Assembly (NCBI GenBank): GCA_017654735.1
Contig: JADPYG010000091.1
Span: forward strand, 310,001 to 374,000
Direction of reading: 5' to 3'
Source of the DNA: Vishniacozyma victoriae
Taxonomy: Eukaryota; Basidiomycota; Tremellomycetes; Tremellales; Bulleribasidiaceae
DNA length: 64,000 nucleotides
The notes under the pieces: generated by a model
Databases searched by the model: none
What the model saw: the letters and a program-made list of their open reading frames with translations, nothing else
What the model was told of the DNA's origin: nothing
Position numbers and translations under genes: made by a program
Shown here: positions 37,511 to 50,745 of the stretch, in pieces
Layout: every line of letters begins with the position of its first letter
How positions within the stretch are numbered: the first letter of the stretch is position 1

Positions 37511-39322
37511 ATGACTCCCAAGCCCCAAAACTCCAATTCTCACACCGACTTTGGCAAGGATCCCCTCGACATCGAGGCCAAGCTTCAGACCGATCATGTT
37601 GAGGCCGCCACGGGGGATGTTATCTCCCTTGATCCCAAAGATCCCGGCCTACTCGCCCATATCCAAGACGAGCTGGCTTGGGCACAGACTCTGAGCCCGG
37701 CAGAGTTCGCTGAGGTCGAACGCAAGCTCGTACGCAAGGTGAGTCCCTCTCAATTGCTGTGAGAGCGATTCTGACCGTGCCACAGATCGATCTTCGGTTG
37801 ATGCCTATGTTGTGGTGCTTAATTGTGCTCAACTACCTCGACAGAAACGCCCTTGCGTGAGTAAGAGTCGGGTTCGGTTTTCGCATTGCTGACAGGTGCA
37901 GATCAGCGCGAGTCCAAGGCTTGGAGAAAGACCTCGATCTCGAAGGGAACCAGTTCAACGTCGCAATCTCGGTCCTGTTCGTGGGTTACATTCTGGGTCA
38001 ATTGCCTTCCAACTACATTCTCTCCAAGGTCCGACCTTCGATCTACATATCCGCCTGGGTGGGACTCTGGGGTGTCATTAGTGCTTGCACCGCTGCAGCT
38101 ACCTCGTACTCTCATTTGGTTGTCATCCGATTCTTCCTTGGTATCGCCGAGTCCCCCTACTTCCCAGGTGCTCTCTTCCTCCTCTCTTCGTGGTATACCA
38201 AGCGTCAACTTGCATTCAGGATGGCCATTCTATACTCTGGGTCGCTTTTGTCCGGCGCCTTCGGTGGTCTCATCAGCGCTGGGATTCAAGCCAATATGGA
38301 CGGACTGCGCGGCATTGCTTCTTGGCGATGGATGTTTATCATCGAGGGGGCTTTGACCGTCGTATTCGCCATCTTGTCTTTGGTCATCTTGCCCGACTAC
38401 CCCTCTACGTGAGTAATGCCAGTGCACCGAGGTGGCTGCTAACCATTCCCAGGACCAGGTGGTTGTCAAGCAAAGAGAAAGCCGTTGCCGTGTATCGGTT
38501 GCAGCTCGATTCGGGTACCGGCACCAATGACGAAGATGATATGTCTTTCACCAAGTCGCTTAAACTCGCCGTCACCGACTACAAGATGTGGATGTTGGCT
38601 TTCATTCAAACTACCAAGACCACGGCTGGAGCTGTCACTTCATTTATCCCAACAGTGGTCAACACCTTTGGCTTCTCCAAGGTCAACACGTGAGTCCAGT
38701 TGTCCAGCGCCCTGCTGATTTATAGCTTGCTTCTTACTGCTCCACCCTATGTCCTCGCAGCCATATTGTGTATGGCTATCTCTTGGTCGTCCGATCGACG
38801 ACCTGAACGAGCATACCATCTCGCCATTCCCGTCGTGGTCGCAATGGTAGGGTCAGTCGAATTTCACGAACGCCGAGCGATGTGTGGCTGGCTGACATGT
38901 CCACAGTAATGTCATCGCTGCTACTACTACTGGTGTCGCACCCCGGTATTTGGCAATCTTCCTCCTCTTGGGCGGGCTATATGGTCCTTTCAACGTCAAC
39001 TACGCGTGGACCTCGTCATGTTTCCCCCGACCTCGGCCCAAACGAGCGGTCGTCTACGCAATGGTCAATGCTCTTGCCAATCGTATGTTGTACCGACACT
39101 CTACCTGATCTACTGCTAACCCTCTTGTCAGTCGCCCAAGTCTGGTCACCATACCTTTACGACAAAGGGTACTCGCCCCGCTACAGTATCGCTTTCGGGG
39201 TGAACTCGGCAATGTGTCTACTGGCTGTCTTGACCTGCCTCATGCTGCGCTACTTGTTGAAGAAAGAGAACGTCAAGCTAGCACAGAGCCCCGAAGACAA
39301 CGGGTTCCGATTCGTATTGTAG
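37511..39322 (+). CDS. MFS transporter, anion:cation symporter (allantoate permease/Dal5) family
   Basis: The cytosolic N-terminus runs from MTPKPQNSNSHTDFGKDP for about 75 residues; the first membrane helix is MLWCLIVLNYLDRNALA. Family marks are ISVLFVGYILGQLPSNYIL, SPYFPGALFLLSSWY, GIASWRWMFIIEGALTV and LPDYPST, followed by TRWLSSKEKAVAVYRLQ. The second half contains SFIPTVVNTFGFSKVNT and NVIAATTTGVAPRYLAIFLL. About seven short introns are needed. Relatives move allantoate, ureidosuccinate, nicotinate, biotin precursors or other organic anions. The exact substrate cannot be read from sequence. Its sharing of a promoter with a citrate carrier hints at carboxylate use. Confidence 0.87.
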
Positions 39323-39874
39323 AACAACGTAAAAGTGATGAAACTGAATATGCGAAATCTAACAAGAAGCGGAATATGCCAGGACTCGAATCTGGCATAG
39401 GAAGTATCATGTTTTCACGTCCCCGATCATGCGGGGCTGTGTTGAGAGATGACAATTTCCCTTCGTGCCTTTCACTTCTGCGCGTATATTCAGCCGTTAG
39501 TGCGCCGTAACAAGCAGGAATAGACTGAGGATGGAAGAGTGTGGTCAAACCAAGCTCTTACACAGAGTTTCACTGGCTACTGTGACGCTGCCCTGGGGTA
39601 TTGGGCTGCGGCAGAGTCAGTACTAACAACGGACGTTCAGAAGTGGCCAATACCTTTCAGCTGTATCGCGCTCGTAACATCCCAAGTTGTGCTTTCCTTT
39701 GATTCTGGGAGAAACTGTGGAGCGGTCAAACCTTTCATGATAAAATATACTGGAGTGGATTCTGCTTCATAAAGCTCCTTGTTTCTGCTTCATTCTCATA
39801 AGCCTTCAGATACTACTGTATTACGACTGCCACTACAGACGTCCACCAAACCAACACAAGTAACCACCTACAGT
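39323..39874. other. Intergenic region, nothing identified
   Basis: These 550 bp lie between two plus-strand genes. A few short open frames without homology or splice support are present. I see no repeat or RNA gene. Confidence 0.3.
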
Positions 39875-41065
39875 ATGTCAATAAAACTGACCAGATGTTT
39901 TGAGTCCCTTACTCCTGAAGAAAAAGAGGACTTTTATGAGTCTTTTGCCACAATAATTGGGGTGGACCCGCGCATGAGACCAAAACACGGTTGGGGGACC
40001 ACATTCTCTGATCACTATGCAAATGAGTGAGTTCTAAATAGTTGAAGCCCCTGGAGAGATCCCTGAGTTGACAGGATTCCTGCCTGTGCAGAGATGATGA
40101 ATTGGTGCCTGGAGCTCCGCTCAACTGGGTACTATGAGGGACCTCTGGAAGAGCTCTTGAAAGCAAAGCGTGTTGGTCAACAATCTGGGCGTAATCATAT
40201 CAATGCTGGTGAGTGATGAGGGCTTGCTCCCAGGCGACCCCTACTGACTACGTCAGCTCGTAGAACATGAACCCCATGTCAGATCCGGGGAAACCAATTA
40301 CGCACAGATGATGTACATGATTGGGATCACCACCGTGTTTTGCAGGACTGTGGTGTACCTAATAAGTCAAATGGCTCCATCGGTACAGCAATGAGGCATG
40401 ATGATCTTAAGTGAGTATCACCACGATGCTGCAGAGTTTGAGCTCCCCATCCACTCTTGCTTACTTCCAGACCAGAGGACACAGCAAAAGTAAGGAAAGG
40501 ACTGAATGATCTTGAGGCAACAGAAGCCGGCATTTTTGGATTGCTACAAACAAAATTGGGAATTTCAGATGTGGAGACTCAGTGGCGGGTCATCGATACT
40601 GTTCAAGGTACGTCCTAGACGCTTTGATCAAGCAAGGAGCCTAACACCTGGCCAGACCTGCTCTTTGAATTGAAAATCGCAACAACAGCCACGCCTGATA
40701 AGATCCCGATGGAGAGCGAACATCCCAAGACACGCACAATCATTCAAGAATTATCTGAGAAGAGGTCGGACAATGACAGCAGTGAGGCGGCCAGCAAGCA
40801 CCGAAATGAGTCAAGGGAATTGAGAGCGGTAGTACTCCCAGGACCTACTACCTTGTGCGTCAGCGTGGATAAAGAGGCCAGACTTGAGGACTGGTTGAGC
40901 AAGCTCCCAGCCAGAGGGACCTCCTACATTTCAGACGCTCAAGAGGTTCAGGACGCACAGACCAAAAGACAAGATCAGTGGAAAAAGGAACTAGAAGACA
41001 CAGAGGAGAGCCCAAGGTATGAGTGGATCGAGGACCGGAGCTATACAGCTGGCAGTCATGTATAG
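39875..41065 (+). pseudogene. Unknown protein gene, probably frameshifted
   Basis: The start MSIKLTRCFESLTPEEKEDF joins over an intron to IPACAEMMNWCLELRSTGYY and KAKRVGQQSGRNHINA. The downstream coding frame is clear from RTDDVHDWDHHRVLQDCGVP, through an intron to PEDTAKVRKGLNDLEATEAG, another intron, and DLLFELKIATTATPDKI, ending TAGSHV. Between about 40190 and 40280 no donor/acceptor pair connects the two frames without a stop, so a small indel or an unseen splice is needed. The protein type is unknown to me; the His/Asp-rich WDHH patch could bind metal. Confidence 0.45.
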
Positions 41066-41399
41066 ACAGACCAATGCAGACATATGAAATCTGACCTTTT
41101 GAGGAATGCGCAAAGGATTGCTTGACACACTGAGCAAAATCAAAACGCTATGTGTTGTGCGTGGCCTTGAGTGAGGACAGACAACCAGGAAACATATTCC
41201 TCATATTCCTGGGACGCCCCGGGGGCTGTCTGAGGTTGTGTAGACATTGCACTCCATCATTTAATATACTGTACTGTAGTGGCCAGCTCTCAACAGAACT
41301 GCTTTCGCCAAGCTGCGATTTACGGATTTCATACTGCTTAATCAAATTATACGTGCCTTCCAACATCGTCCCATCGTTCCCGCAACTGACTTTTTGACT
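41066..41399. other. Convergent 3' intergenic region, nothing identified
   Basis: These 330 bp lie between the 3' ends of two facing genes. Open frames here on both strands are short and lack support. Confidence 0.3.
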
Positions 41400-43751
41400 C
41401 TACGCCCCAACAGCCCTCTTCCTTTGGTTAAAAGCCTCCGGCTCAGTAGTAAAGTACTCCATCTGCGGCCTATAAGTGTCCGGGAAAACAGTAACATTCC
41501 CACCCAACAACCTCAACATATTCCTCTCATTATCACCACCATAGTTTGGCCAAGAGGTCGCGTTGGGGAGAGCAAGTCCTTCAGAGGGATCTAGGTAATT
41601 TGCGAATGATGTCCTTCTTATCAGCACCTCCGAATATCGTATAGGGCTCACCAATAATCGATAAGCTGGGCTGAGATTGCTTTATCGGATTCAGTCCAGT
41701 TACCACCTAGACCGATGATAGGGGCACCGAATGTGTAGAGGACATCACTGCCATGTGATACTGTCTGTCAGCAATTCTCAAGCAGCTGTGGGGTAAACCT
41801 ACCACCTAGCCGTTCGGCTCCGCTGGGTGATTGTTGTTCGAATTGGTATGACCAAGTAGTTGATAGTCCTTGGGCGTTGGCTTGCTTGAGGAACCATCGT
41901 CTCTGCGATTGGAATTGAGCATCACCAAGAATAGCAGCTGCTTGCTTGTACCTATCACGTCAGCCCCCCGCATCACAAAACAACAAAAAGCTTACGCGGG
42001 CTCCAAACCGAAAGTTTCGTTTCCAGTATCGAAAGGCCTGATATTAGATCTATCTCACCAGAGAGAGGAGACATACGAGCCAGCAGAAGGATCCATAGGG
42101 TACATCGAGATAGCATTTTGCAAGATATCGAGAGGCGGGTCCCTTGGCGAGAGAGCTAGTATCAGAGCAGCTACGGCAGTCTCGTTGTTGATGACGGTGG
42201 GGGTGAAGAGGGTCCCCCTGCATGTCAGCGAACTCCTTCACAATCTGGGCTATGACATACTCGTCCTTGACATTGCCAGAGATGAAAGGGATCCTGGCGA
42301 ATTTGCCCTGTTCCAGCAAGGTATGAGGCGAAGAGGGGATAAGATCTCCATCGATACTGGGTGCGAAGATGAAACTATCATTAGCCCCGTTATTGAATAG
42401 AGCCATGAGACATACGCTCCGCCAGTAGCGTTGACGATAGCTTCCTGAGCAGCGATGATAGCTTCAGCAGGGGCGGCTTTCAGGCATTCGAATGACGATT
42501 GCGTAGACTCGGTAGAGTTGGAGGTGCCATTAGCACAACCGATAGCGGCTACGATAGCATCGTAAGGCTGTTGCCAAGTGGAACTAGTCGGGCCGATAGG
42601 TGCAGTCGACTGAGCTCCTGATTGCATGATCTGCAGATCAGCACCACCCCAAAAACAAGGTGTAGACTTACGGCACCTCGGAACAGATCAATATCCTGCT
42701 GTAGGTACATCAACGAGATAGTGATAGCTCCGGCACTTTCACCAAATACAGTCACCTACTCGTCAGCGCAGCCATCAATGGAGGAAGAGGACCTACTCGA
42801 TCGGCATCACCTCCCCAAGCCCAGATGTTCTGCTTAACCCATTCAAGGGCTTTAATCTGATCTTTCAACCCAAGGTTGGCAGCTCCATTCTCGGCGATCT
42901 CGTCTCCGTATCTGTCATCAGCTTAGTCTTCCCCCCTGAAGCTCAAAATTTACCCGAAACCGAGGACACCAAGTCGGTAGTTCAAAGCAACTACAATAAC
43001 GGGTTTCTCCTATTCCATCAGCTTCATCATGAACACCATAGCTGACGTACAGCTTGAGCAGCTGACGATACAATGATCGATCCATCATATGGCAACACAC
43101 TTCCGGCAGTGAAACTTCCTCCATAACTGCTCATCAGCCAAACACTAAGTCTTTTAGATGGGGATGGCTGACATCCAGACCATGACGGGCAACCAAGCTG
43201 TCTGAGCGTTCGCCCCAGCTGGAGTATAGACATTCAGATACAGACAGTCCTCGCTGTAATTATCGCCGTACAACGCAGCGGTGGATTGAAGACATGAGGC
43301 GGGTTGAGTTACGGCATCGATAGTGGAGTTGTAAATAGGTGACTGTGGAGGGGAGAGTCGGAGATCACCAACAGCTATTCATTAGCCATTTCTTGAGGTG
43401 ACAGGGAAACGCACGAGGAGCAGCGAATGGTACACCCAAGTAAGTGTCTACTCCTGGTAATACCCCCTTGGCACCGTTTACCACGATTGGTTCCCCATTC
43501 GAAGTATCGGGGTACATGGTGACGCTAGGGGCAGCTGCAGTGCCATTCCCGCTGGCGGAAGCACTTGCACTGGCAGATGGAACAGAACCCGTCGCAGTAG
43601 ATGGGGCTGAAGCGACCGAAGCGAGCGCTGATGTGGCCGAGGTAGCTTCACCGATCGCGGATGAGACCGAAGCCGAGGCATCTTGTCGAGGTCGAAGTGG
43701 GGATGCCACTACTCCGCTAATGGCTAGGAAAGGAAGAAGGTGTGAGAGCAT
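41400..43751 (-). CDS. Secreted type-B carboxylesterase/lipase
   Basis: The protein has a signal peptide (MLSHLLPFLAISGVVAS, then PLRPRQ), followed by an Ala/Ser/Gly-rich linker of about 60 residues. The alpha/beta-hydrolase then starts VNGAKGVLPGVDTYLGVPF. Marks in order: SEDCLYLNVYTPAG, a YGGSF oxyanion-loop sequence, VALNYRLGVLGF, QNIWAWGGDADR, and the nucleophile elbow VTVFGESAGA. Asn-X-Ser/Thr sites are frequent (NGTSNSTEST). FIFAPSIDGDLIPSSP with GNVKDE lies in the region of the acid residue. The frame ends YFTTEPEAFNQRKRAVGA. About ten short introns are needed. The natural ester substrate is unknown. Confidence 0.88.
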
Positions 43752-43815
43752 CGTATGAATGCTACTTCTCCTTGATAATGAAGAGAGGTAAGTAAGAATA
43801 GCCAGCGACTGCGGG

Positions 43816-43824
43816 ATATATATA
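43816..43824 (-). promoter_or_regulatory. TATA box of the carboxylesterase gene
   Basis: ATATATATA lies about 65 bp upstream of the esterase start codon on the minus strand. The rest of the 350-bp interval to the next gene shows nothing else. Confidence 0.5.
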
Positions 43825-44102
43825 CATGTACGGTTCGGGAACATGACCTGACTAAAAAGTACGGGCATCGGGAAGAATGGCCGGATTACCCGGTGGAGGT
43901 AGTTTAATTGAGTGACATGACATGACGTCTTCCCTCATGAGGTAGATCCTGGGCCCCGGGGCGTTGCATCTCTGTGTCTGTTATAGAACCTGCCCTTACT
44001 GGACGCGTGTGTCTATTGGCCGATTACCGGATCAGTTGACGCCATAGAGGCTCGTAAGGATATTCATAAATCGTCAATCACTCTGTTGTACATGTACCGC
44101 AA

Positions 44103-47100
44103 TCAAGCAGCCTTCCTACCCAAACCCATACCAACCCTGACCAAGGTCTCAATACTAGCTCGACCATTAGCCAAAAGATCTTCGTCCCATTCAAGAGTCC
44201 CTTTCTCGAATAGCAAGACGATTGTTGATCCACCTATTCATTAGCTATGGCTGAGATTCCAAGGGGGGTGAGCATACCAAAAGCGAAATAACCAAGTTCA
44301 TCCGCTCTGTTGACGTGTTGTCCTTCCTCGACACTGGTTAGGATACTTCCAACCACTAACACGTTAGCTTTCTTCAATGTGAGCAGCAGTGTCACTCACT
44401 CATTGCACCGATCCAAACAGTCATGACCAATCCAAAGTCCTCACTTTGAATTGGTACCACCTTCCTGACGTTCTCCCCATATACATCCAAACTCGTCCTA
44501 ATGGCTTGAGGATTGACGGTATAATACTCTCCCTCAATCATCGTCATCTTCCCAACAGTACCAGAAACGGGTGAATGGAATCGATGATAATCCTGAGGTG
44601 CCAATCTAAAGATACCAAGTGCTCCACCTTCGTACCGATCGGCAACTTCCTTATAATTCGGTCCAAGTAATTTCTCGACCGAGAAGTCTCTGCCTTTGAT
44701 CCAGATTTGGGTGGCTGAAGTGACGGTATCGAAAGCCATCATTCTACAATCTGCACAAGAGACCATTCGGGCGTTGTTTTCTGGTTCAGATACTGGTCGG
44801 GCGGTGGGCTTGAGTTGTCGATAGAAGAATTCATTGAAGGTCTTGAAATCTTCAAGAGGACGGAGGATCTCGGTAACGTCCAAAGCATGAAAGGCGATGA
44901 ATGCGGGGATATCGACTGCGGATTCTGGTGAGTTGTATTTGATCCCTTGCTTGACAGAGAGGGACTTGAGCAGTCGTTTGGCTACCATCAGCATAACTTC
45001 CCATCATAAGGACTCACCTCTAGCACTAGCCATCCCACCCCTGGCACCCTTGTACAAGACCCTAATCCCAAGTCTGACATATACAGCCATTTTCTCCTCT
45101 TGTAATTGCCCAGTGACCCTATCCTGAACCAAGATATTTGCGGAATTGGCTCCCAATGAGTATGCTCCAGAAGTGACCTTCCCAATCAATTTGGTAAAGA
45201 ACTTTCGTTGAGCTTGGGAACTAGTAACGTAATTTGAAGTGACGATCCTGTCCATCCTTGACCAGTCGGAACTAGCGCAGATGGCGAGGTGAGTGACGAT
45301 GTCCTGTTCTGACTTCCTCTTGAGTCTCCTACGGTGACAGAGGGGACATGATCGGATATTGATAACTCGCTCCAAATCGTCGGACGAAGATTCAGACTCT
45401 TCATTATCGGAAGTACCGGATGCTGGAGAGACGGACCCAGAGATAGGAGCTGGGATTTCGTTTCGACCTTCGATAACTGTTGCGGGTCTATCGAGTCGAA
45501 CTTCAGGTACATCGGTGTGAATCGGTTGAAGGTTTCCAGGCCGATTATGGATATTATCAGGTTGACTCTTCAAGATTTTATCCCTCAATTGATCCGCATC
45601 GACCGGTGATGAAATAGCATCAGGTCCATCTTGGTATAATCCATGATCGACAGGTCCAGGGGCCATTGCAGGAGTTTGAGATCCAGATTTGAGGATACTG
45701 TCGTCGTGGTGGACCTTTGCTTTTTCGGATTTACTCTTGGTGACCTCCCTCTCCATACATTGTACAAGCTCGTCCATTGTCAATTCATCAGTATCGACCG
45801 ATTTATCGAATCGAGTGAAGAAGCTATCGATGGTTTGGGAAGTCAAGGTGGAGCCTAGCGAGTCCAACATGGCATTAAGCTCCGTATAGGAGATCTTGCC
45901 AGTTTCGTCTACATCGTATTGAGTAGCGTATTGTCGCCAGAACTTTTGTCGAAGGGCATCGTAAGGTTCGTACTTGGCTCGAATGTTGAGTACTGGCGAG
46001 TGTTTGGATTCCCAAGAGACCTCTTTGGGAGTAGTGACGGGTAACTAACATGAGTCACTGATCACGATCACAAGAGTAGACTCACTGCAAAAGTCTTTGT
46101 CTCGTGCTTGCCATCTTCCTCCGGATGGTACAAACCAGTCTCGGCATCAGGATGGGGCGCATCATCCATCAATTGGCTCAATGGGAGGGTACAAGCTCCG
46201 ATCATATCGTTCCCAGAAACCTGTCCATCAGCGACATAGCCATCTTAGAGAAATATAGCCTACCTTGTCCCAGTCGAGAACAGCAAACTGAATAGTGAAA
46301 GCATTCTCATTCCTCCTGACGTGAAACACCAACTTCTCATCCCATACAGGGTTCAACTGATGTCGAATCACTCGAGTCCTAAACACCTTCTTACCGAACG
46401 ATATGACGACGAAAGGGTCCATATCAAATGAAAGTCGTAAAGCTATCATCAGCTAATTATCTTGGACATTGGGACATACCATTCTTGAGTTTAGGTAAAT
46501 CACTAGCACCTTGAATCTCCATGACTACGATTCCTTGAACATCGGCCGCACTTCCCACATCGAAATTGAAGTCCTTCCTATTTGATTTCTTCGATGCAGC
46601 CCTTGACTTGTTTCGCTTGAATCCTGGGATCCTCACCCTAGATCCACTAGGGGTCATGAGACCAGTACCGGGTGTACCGGGAATTGAAGTCTCATTTCCA
46701 CCCGACTCTTCATCAAAGTATCCGGATAAAGAGGTCTGTCGACCTGGAGTCTTTGCGCCTGGGGTCTTGGAACCCTGCACACCAGCGGTCTTGGGAGCGA
46801 GTTTGTCGTCATTCGATTTAGGTTTTGGTGCAGGTGGAAGACCGATATGGGTGTTGTAGACAGTCTGGACGGTTTCGTCCAGCATCGAAGGTGATTCTTG
46901 GAGGGTAGGTAATCCATCTTCATCCTGATCTTCTAGTCCTGACTCGTAATCTGACGAATCGGAGGTGAGTCCGTCGTCGTCCAGTGACTCTGAGCCGGAA
47001 TCGCCTTCATCTTCCGATTGACCGACGGGGGCGGTCTGATGTGAGAAGGGAGAGAAAAGGGTGGAAGTGGTAGTAGCTGATACAGCGGCCATTGCTCCTG

Positions 47101-48210
47101 ATTCGGCAGGATCGATAGGTTTCCTATTCGATTTTCGGTGCATCTTGACCGTTCCGATACCTTCATGCTGATCGTCAGTACACCTAAAATATGGAGAGAG
47201 AGAGACGCACCGCAGGAACACCGAGAACACCCAAGAAATCCCTTCCACTATGAGCCTGATCCCCTAGAGCTTTATGTACCGCTCTTATCTTCTTCAAGGC
47301 CTCTTCTTGGTTCGTAGAGCCCTGAGGCTCGAGGAGACCAATCTGCATCGATACACTTCCGGTCACAGTATTTCGACGTCGGGTCGAGAGGAGATTTCCA
47401 GTGATGAGCTGTCGTTAGCTCATTCCCGAGGTCAGAGATACGAGAGGTGAACGTACAGGTAGATTGTCGGTCCATAGTTGAGCTTCACCCGATGGGAACC
47501 AGCTGGTAAATGGGATAGTGGTTTCGCCCATATATTCCTTCCTCAACAGGTCCTGTTCATCAGCTTGGCCCATTGAGACATGGAGTGGGCGTGAGCTGAC
47601 CTTGTCCCATACGACGGCTTCCAGACCCCTTGCACCCACCACTCCGGCTAGAGATAGGTAGATCGGATAATCAAACGTAGCCCCATCAGTAGGGTATGAT
47701 GGGTTCAAGCTCTTCTTGACGACTGGCGTCTGATGTCGAGTCATTGGGGGCAGAAGGACTGTGATGAATCTATCATCAGCTCGATTCACTTTCCGAGATG
47801 GTGATTTAAGAGGGGACATACGGATCACTTGTCCCATTCCTGTCCTTCGCGACCAAATTATCGGCCTTGACCACCCTAACCCTCAAAACCGCAGCAGGTT
47901 CCTCTCCATCCAAAGGCTTCCTGGGTCCACTACTGGCAGCAGCAAGTTGAGTAGGATTAGCAGGTACAGCGTCCCTACTCCTTAAATGCCTGATCCTAGT
48001 CTTTGTCCTCAAACCGCGTCGGGCAGTGGGAGGGGGCACGGACCCCCCTGTATCGGATAGATCGGCTGCGGTCGATGGGGGTAGGGATGAAGCTGAGGAG
48101 TTGGTGCGGTTCGTCAAGGGTCTGAAGGTTGATGCAGCGAGTTTGAGGGGTTTGGAAGCTAGTCTCTTAACTCGAGAGGGCGTGTCTGTGCCGGGAGCAG
48201 GCTGGGACAT
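44103..48210 (-). CDS. PSD2: C2-domain phosphatidylserine decarboxylase (Psd2-type)
   Basis: The enzyme converts phosphatidylserine to phosphatidylethanolamine in endomembranes. A polar N-terminus ([17 protein letters not shown]) leads to a first C2 domain starting [19 protein letters not shown]. An acidic linker follows (46457-47248), then a second C2 domain with [17 protein letters not shown] and [18 protein letters not shown]. An EF-hand loop reads [14 protein letters not shown] near 45890. [11 protein letters not shown]ys/basic patch precedes the catalytic domain: [45 protein letters not shown]. The self-cleavage site is FGGST (about 44220-44235, across an intron), whose Ser becomes the pyruvoyl group. 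The C-terminus is GMGLGRKAA. Confidence 0.93.
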
Positions 48211-48492
48211 GATGGGCTATTTTAGGTGTATGATATGTCGTGATGGTCGATATGTGTATGGTCGGTGTAGATTGATCTAGGAGATGACTATAGAGCCATG
48301 CGCAGTCCTCTTGGTATCTTGGTAGTCAACAAAGCAATATAGTATAGTAATAGTAATGAAAGGAGGGTGATGAGTGCGATAGACAGAGTACAACTGAGAA
48401 TACACGATACAATCTACTTACGTGTGCCAAGCGACGGGTATACATATTTCAGGATCATTCTTAGCCGTTCCTGTACATCTATGCATAGCAAT

Positions 48493-50036
48493 TTAAGCTT
48501 CGACATATACAGCACCATCAGGAGCTGGTGGATGCTTCAACTTCCCTCCATCCGATCCAACGACTACACTAGAAACTAGTCTGGCTACATGCAACAACTT
48601 CTCATCCTGGTACCTAGTCGTCAGCGCCGCTCTCACACAGAACATACCTTGGAGCAACAAGCGTCAAGCCGATGGGTAGACCTTTACTTCCTGCAAAGCC
48701 TGGGACGTTGATGGCTGGCGTATGGAGAGCTGTCCAAAGTGAACAAAAGTGAGGTGATCCAGTCCATTTCAGCCCTTCTGGTGCTTCTCCCGGAACCGAG
48801 GGTGTGATGAGCACACTATACTTCCCAGCTATCCTATCGATTTTGGGCCTCAAGGTAGCGATCTCATCTTGTACCTCTAGTAACCTCTGCCTAGTCGTCC
48901 CTCGTCCATTTTCTGCCCAGCTAGTCACTTGTGGATCTAGTTTATCTTTCCCGATCCTATACTCTCGAAGGATGTTAACTTGAGCTTCGGCTTCGGTTAA
49001 ATCTGCGATCCTGCCATCTGGACCTGCCAAGTTCCCGAATTGGGGTCCCAAGTCCATCTCCTCTACTTGAGCACCAGCTTGTGTGAGGAGATCCTGCGCC
49101 TGAGTCCATATATTCTTTAGATCGTCTGAAGCTAACGAATCCCACTGGTCGGTTTTGACGAATCCGAATGAGCAGTCCGAGATCGATGAGGGAAGCTCGG
49201 AAGGGGTCGAGGATGACGGCTCGATGATGTTGAAAACGCGGGAAATGAGCTGAATATCGGATATCGACCGAGCGAAAAAGCCAATGGTGTCCAAGCTAAT
49301 AGCGCATATCTTGCTTCCATCACGACAGATCGTCCCAAAACTACCATGTCAGCACGATCTCCGTGGGTGTGAAGTGATTACGGACGTGGGTTTGTATCCG
49401 TAAATCCCACAAAAACTAGCTGGACGAATCATCGATCCCCCCTTGCTTCGTCAGCGTCCTTTCGATCTGAGGAAACAGGACAATCAACGTACAGTCTGGG
49501 TACCCAATGCGATATGACACTGGAAATCCGCAACAGCAGCTCCTGAGCCGGAAGATGATCCCCCAGGTGTATGTCCCATATCAACAGGATTATGGGTGAG
49601 CGTTCCATGTTGTCCGAATGCATAAGCTGTAGTGGTCTATCATCAGCCTACTCACGATGAAGACATACAGTTTTGCCTAATATGATGGCGCCAGCAGCCC
49701 TACATATCCCGACTACGGCGGAATCAACTCCAGGTTGAGAGTCCTGGTAGATTGGAGATCCATTTTCAGTAGGCATATCCGCCGTATCTTCAATCAGCAC
49801 TCGTCACTCAAGATGGGCTCACTCATGATGTCCTTGACCCCTATCGTTATTCCACATAGCTCCTTGGTCAAAGATGGAGGAGGGGTGGTGAAATTGGTAC
49901 ACTTCCAAGCTAGGACATCCTTATCTCGTTCTTCGATTCGGGTCCGATGATCTCCGATGACCTGTTCGACGGTGAGGTCTCCAGATTCGACTAGATCATG
50001 GGTTTGGCTGGCTGTAAGGTAGTTAGATTGTAGCAT
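48493..50036 (-). CDS. Amidase-signature hydrolase, paralogue 1
   Basis: The start [16 protein letters not shown] was chosen because three other copies in this window share the N-terminal SNYLTA. The Ser-cisSer-Lys triad is visible: GVKDIM, IILGKT (catalytic Lys), [19 protein letters not shown] (cis-Ser) and [19 protein letters not shown] (nucleophile Ser). C-terminal marks are [16 protein letters not shown] and [20 protein letters not shown]. Introns fall at the same places as in the paralogues, the last being only about 34 nt. There is no signal peptide, so it is cytosolic. Amidases of this class release ammonia or acid from amides; the substrate is unknown. An in-frame upstream Met exists at 50069. 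Confidence 0.9.
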
Positions 50037-50397
50037 TGCGAATGATAAGTTTGTAGTTGATCTATGCATTGAGGAAGGTAGACAGCGATTCTGAATCGGA
50101 CCAAGATTAGGTCCGGAAAATGACCGGAAACTCGGTAATTCCCCCACCCTGACCCCACGGCGAATCGACTCGATCCTCAGGTCTTTATTGGGACGCTGTC
50201 AATGATGATGGATCTGTGCTGACAGAGAAAGAGGTGTAATGTCAGTGCAGGAGTGGAGTGGAAGCCATTGCGAATGCATATCATGTGTGAGTGCGAACAT
50301 AAACAGAAGATCTCTCGTTCCAAGGGACAACCCCTGTCGTGCAACCCACTCTCATCTCGACGAATACCTCGAGCTCTACTATCGTCCCACAACTATC

Positions 50398-50555
50398 ATG
50401 ATTCCCTCGAACTACTTGACAGCCATCGAGACTCAATCACCCCTATCTAATAGGAGAACGACGATCCAGAAGACCTCGAAAGACCATCGGACCCGCTATG
50501 AACAGCGAAATGATGAGGTGAAAGCTTAGGCCTGTGTTGATATGACCAAGAGGTG
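50398..50555 (+). pseudogene. Amidase 5' relic with nonsense codon
   Basis: The frame MIPSNYLTAIETQSPLSNRR matches the start of the intact amidases. It runs on through KDHRTRYEQRNDEVKA, where TAG (50527-50529) replaces the Trp codon TGG of the paralogue at 59628. The bases after the stop still encode ACVDMTK as in that paralogue, and then similarity ends abruptly near 50553. Nothing of the catalytic core remains. It lies head-to-head with paralogue 1. Confidence 0.85.
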
Positions 50556-50745
50556 GCTCGGCTCAGATATATCTGTCTCGTAGAAATCGGGATGTATTCA
50601 GCTCGCTTTCGGCGAGAACCATGCGCATCGCAACACCATGCATCACGGGCCGCTGCCCATTGCATCAGGATTATTTGGTAGCCAGAACGCAGCAAATGAT
50701 TCAGACCAATTGGCGGTATCGTGAACGCCATCTACCGCGGAGGGT

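Noticed and set aside
45840..45870. LGST string in the phosphatidylserine decarboxylase ([10 protein letters not shown])
   Set aside because: It lies beside the EF-hand region, far from the catalytic domain; the true processing site is FGGST near 44220-44235.
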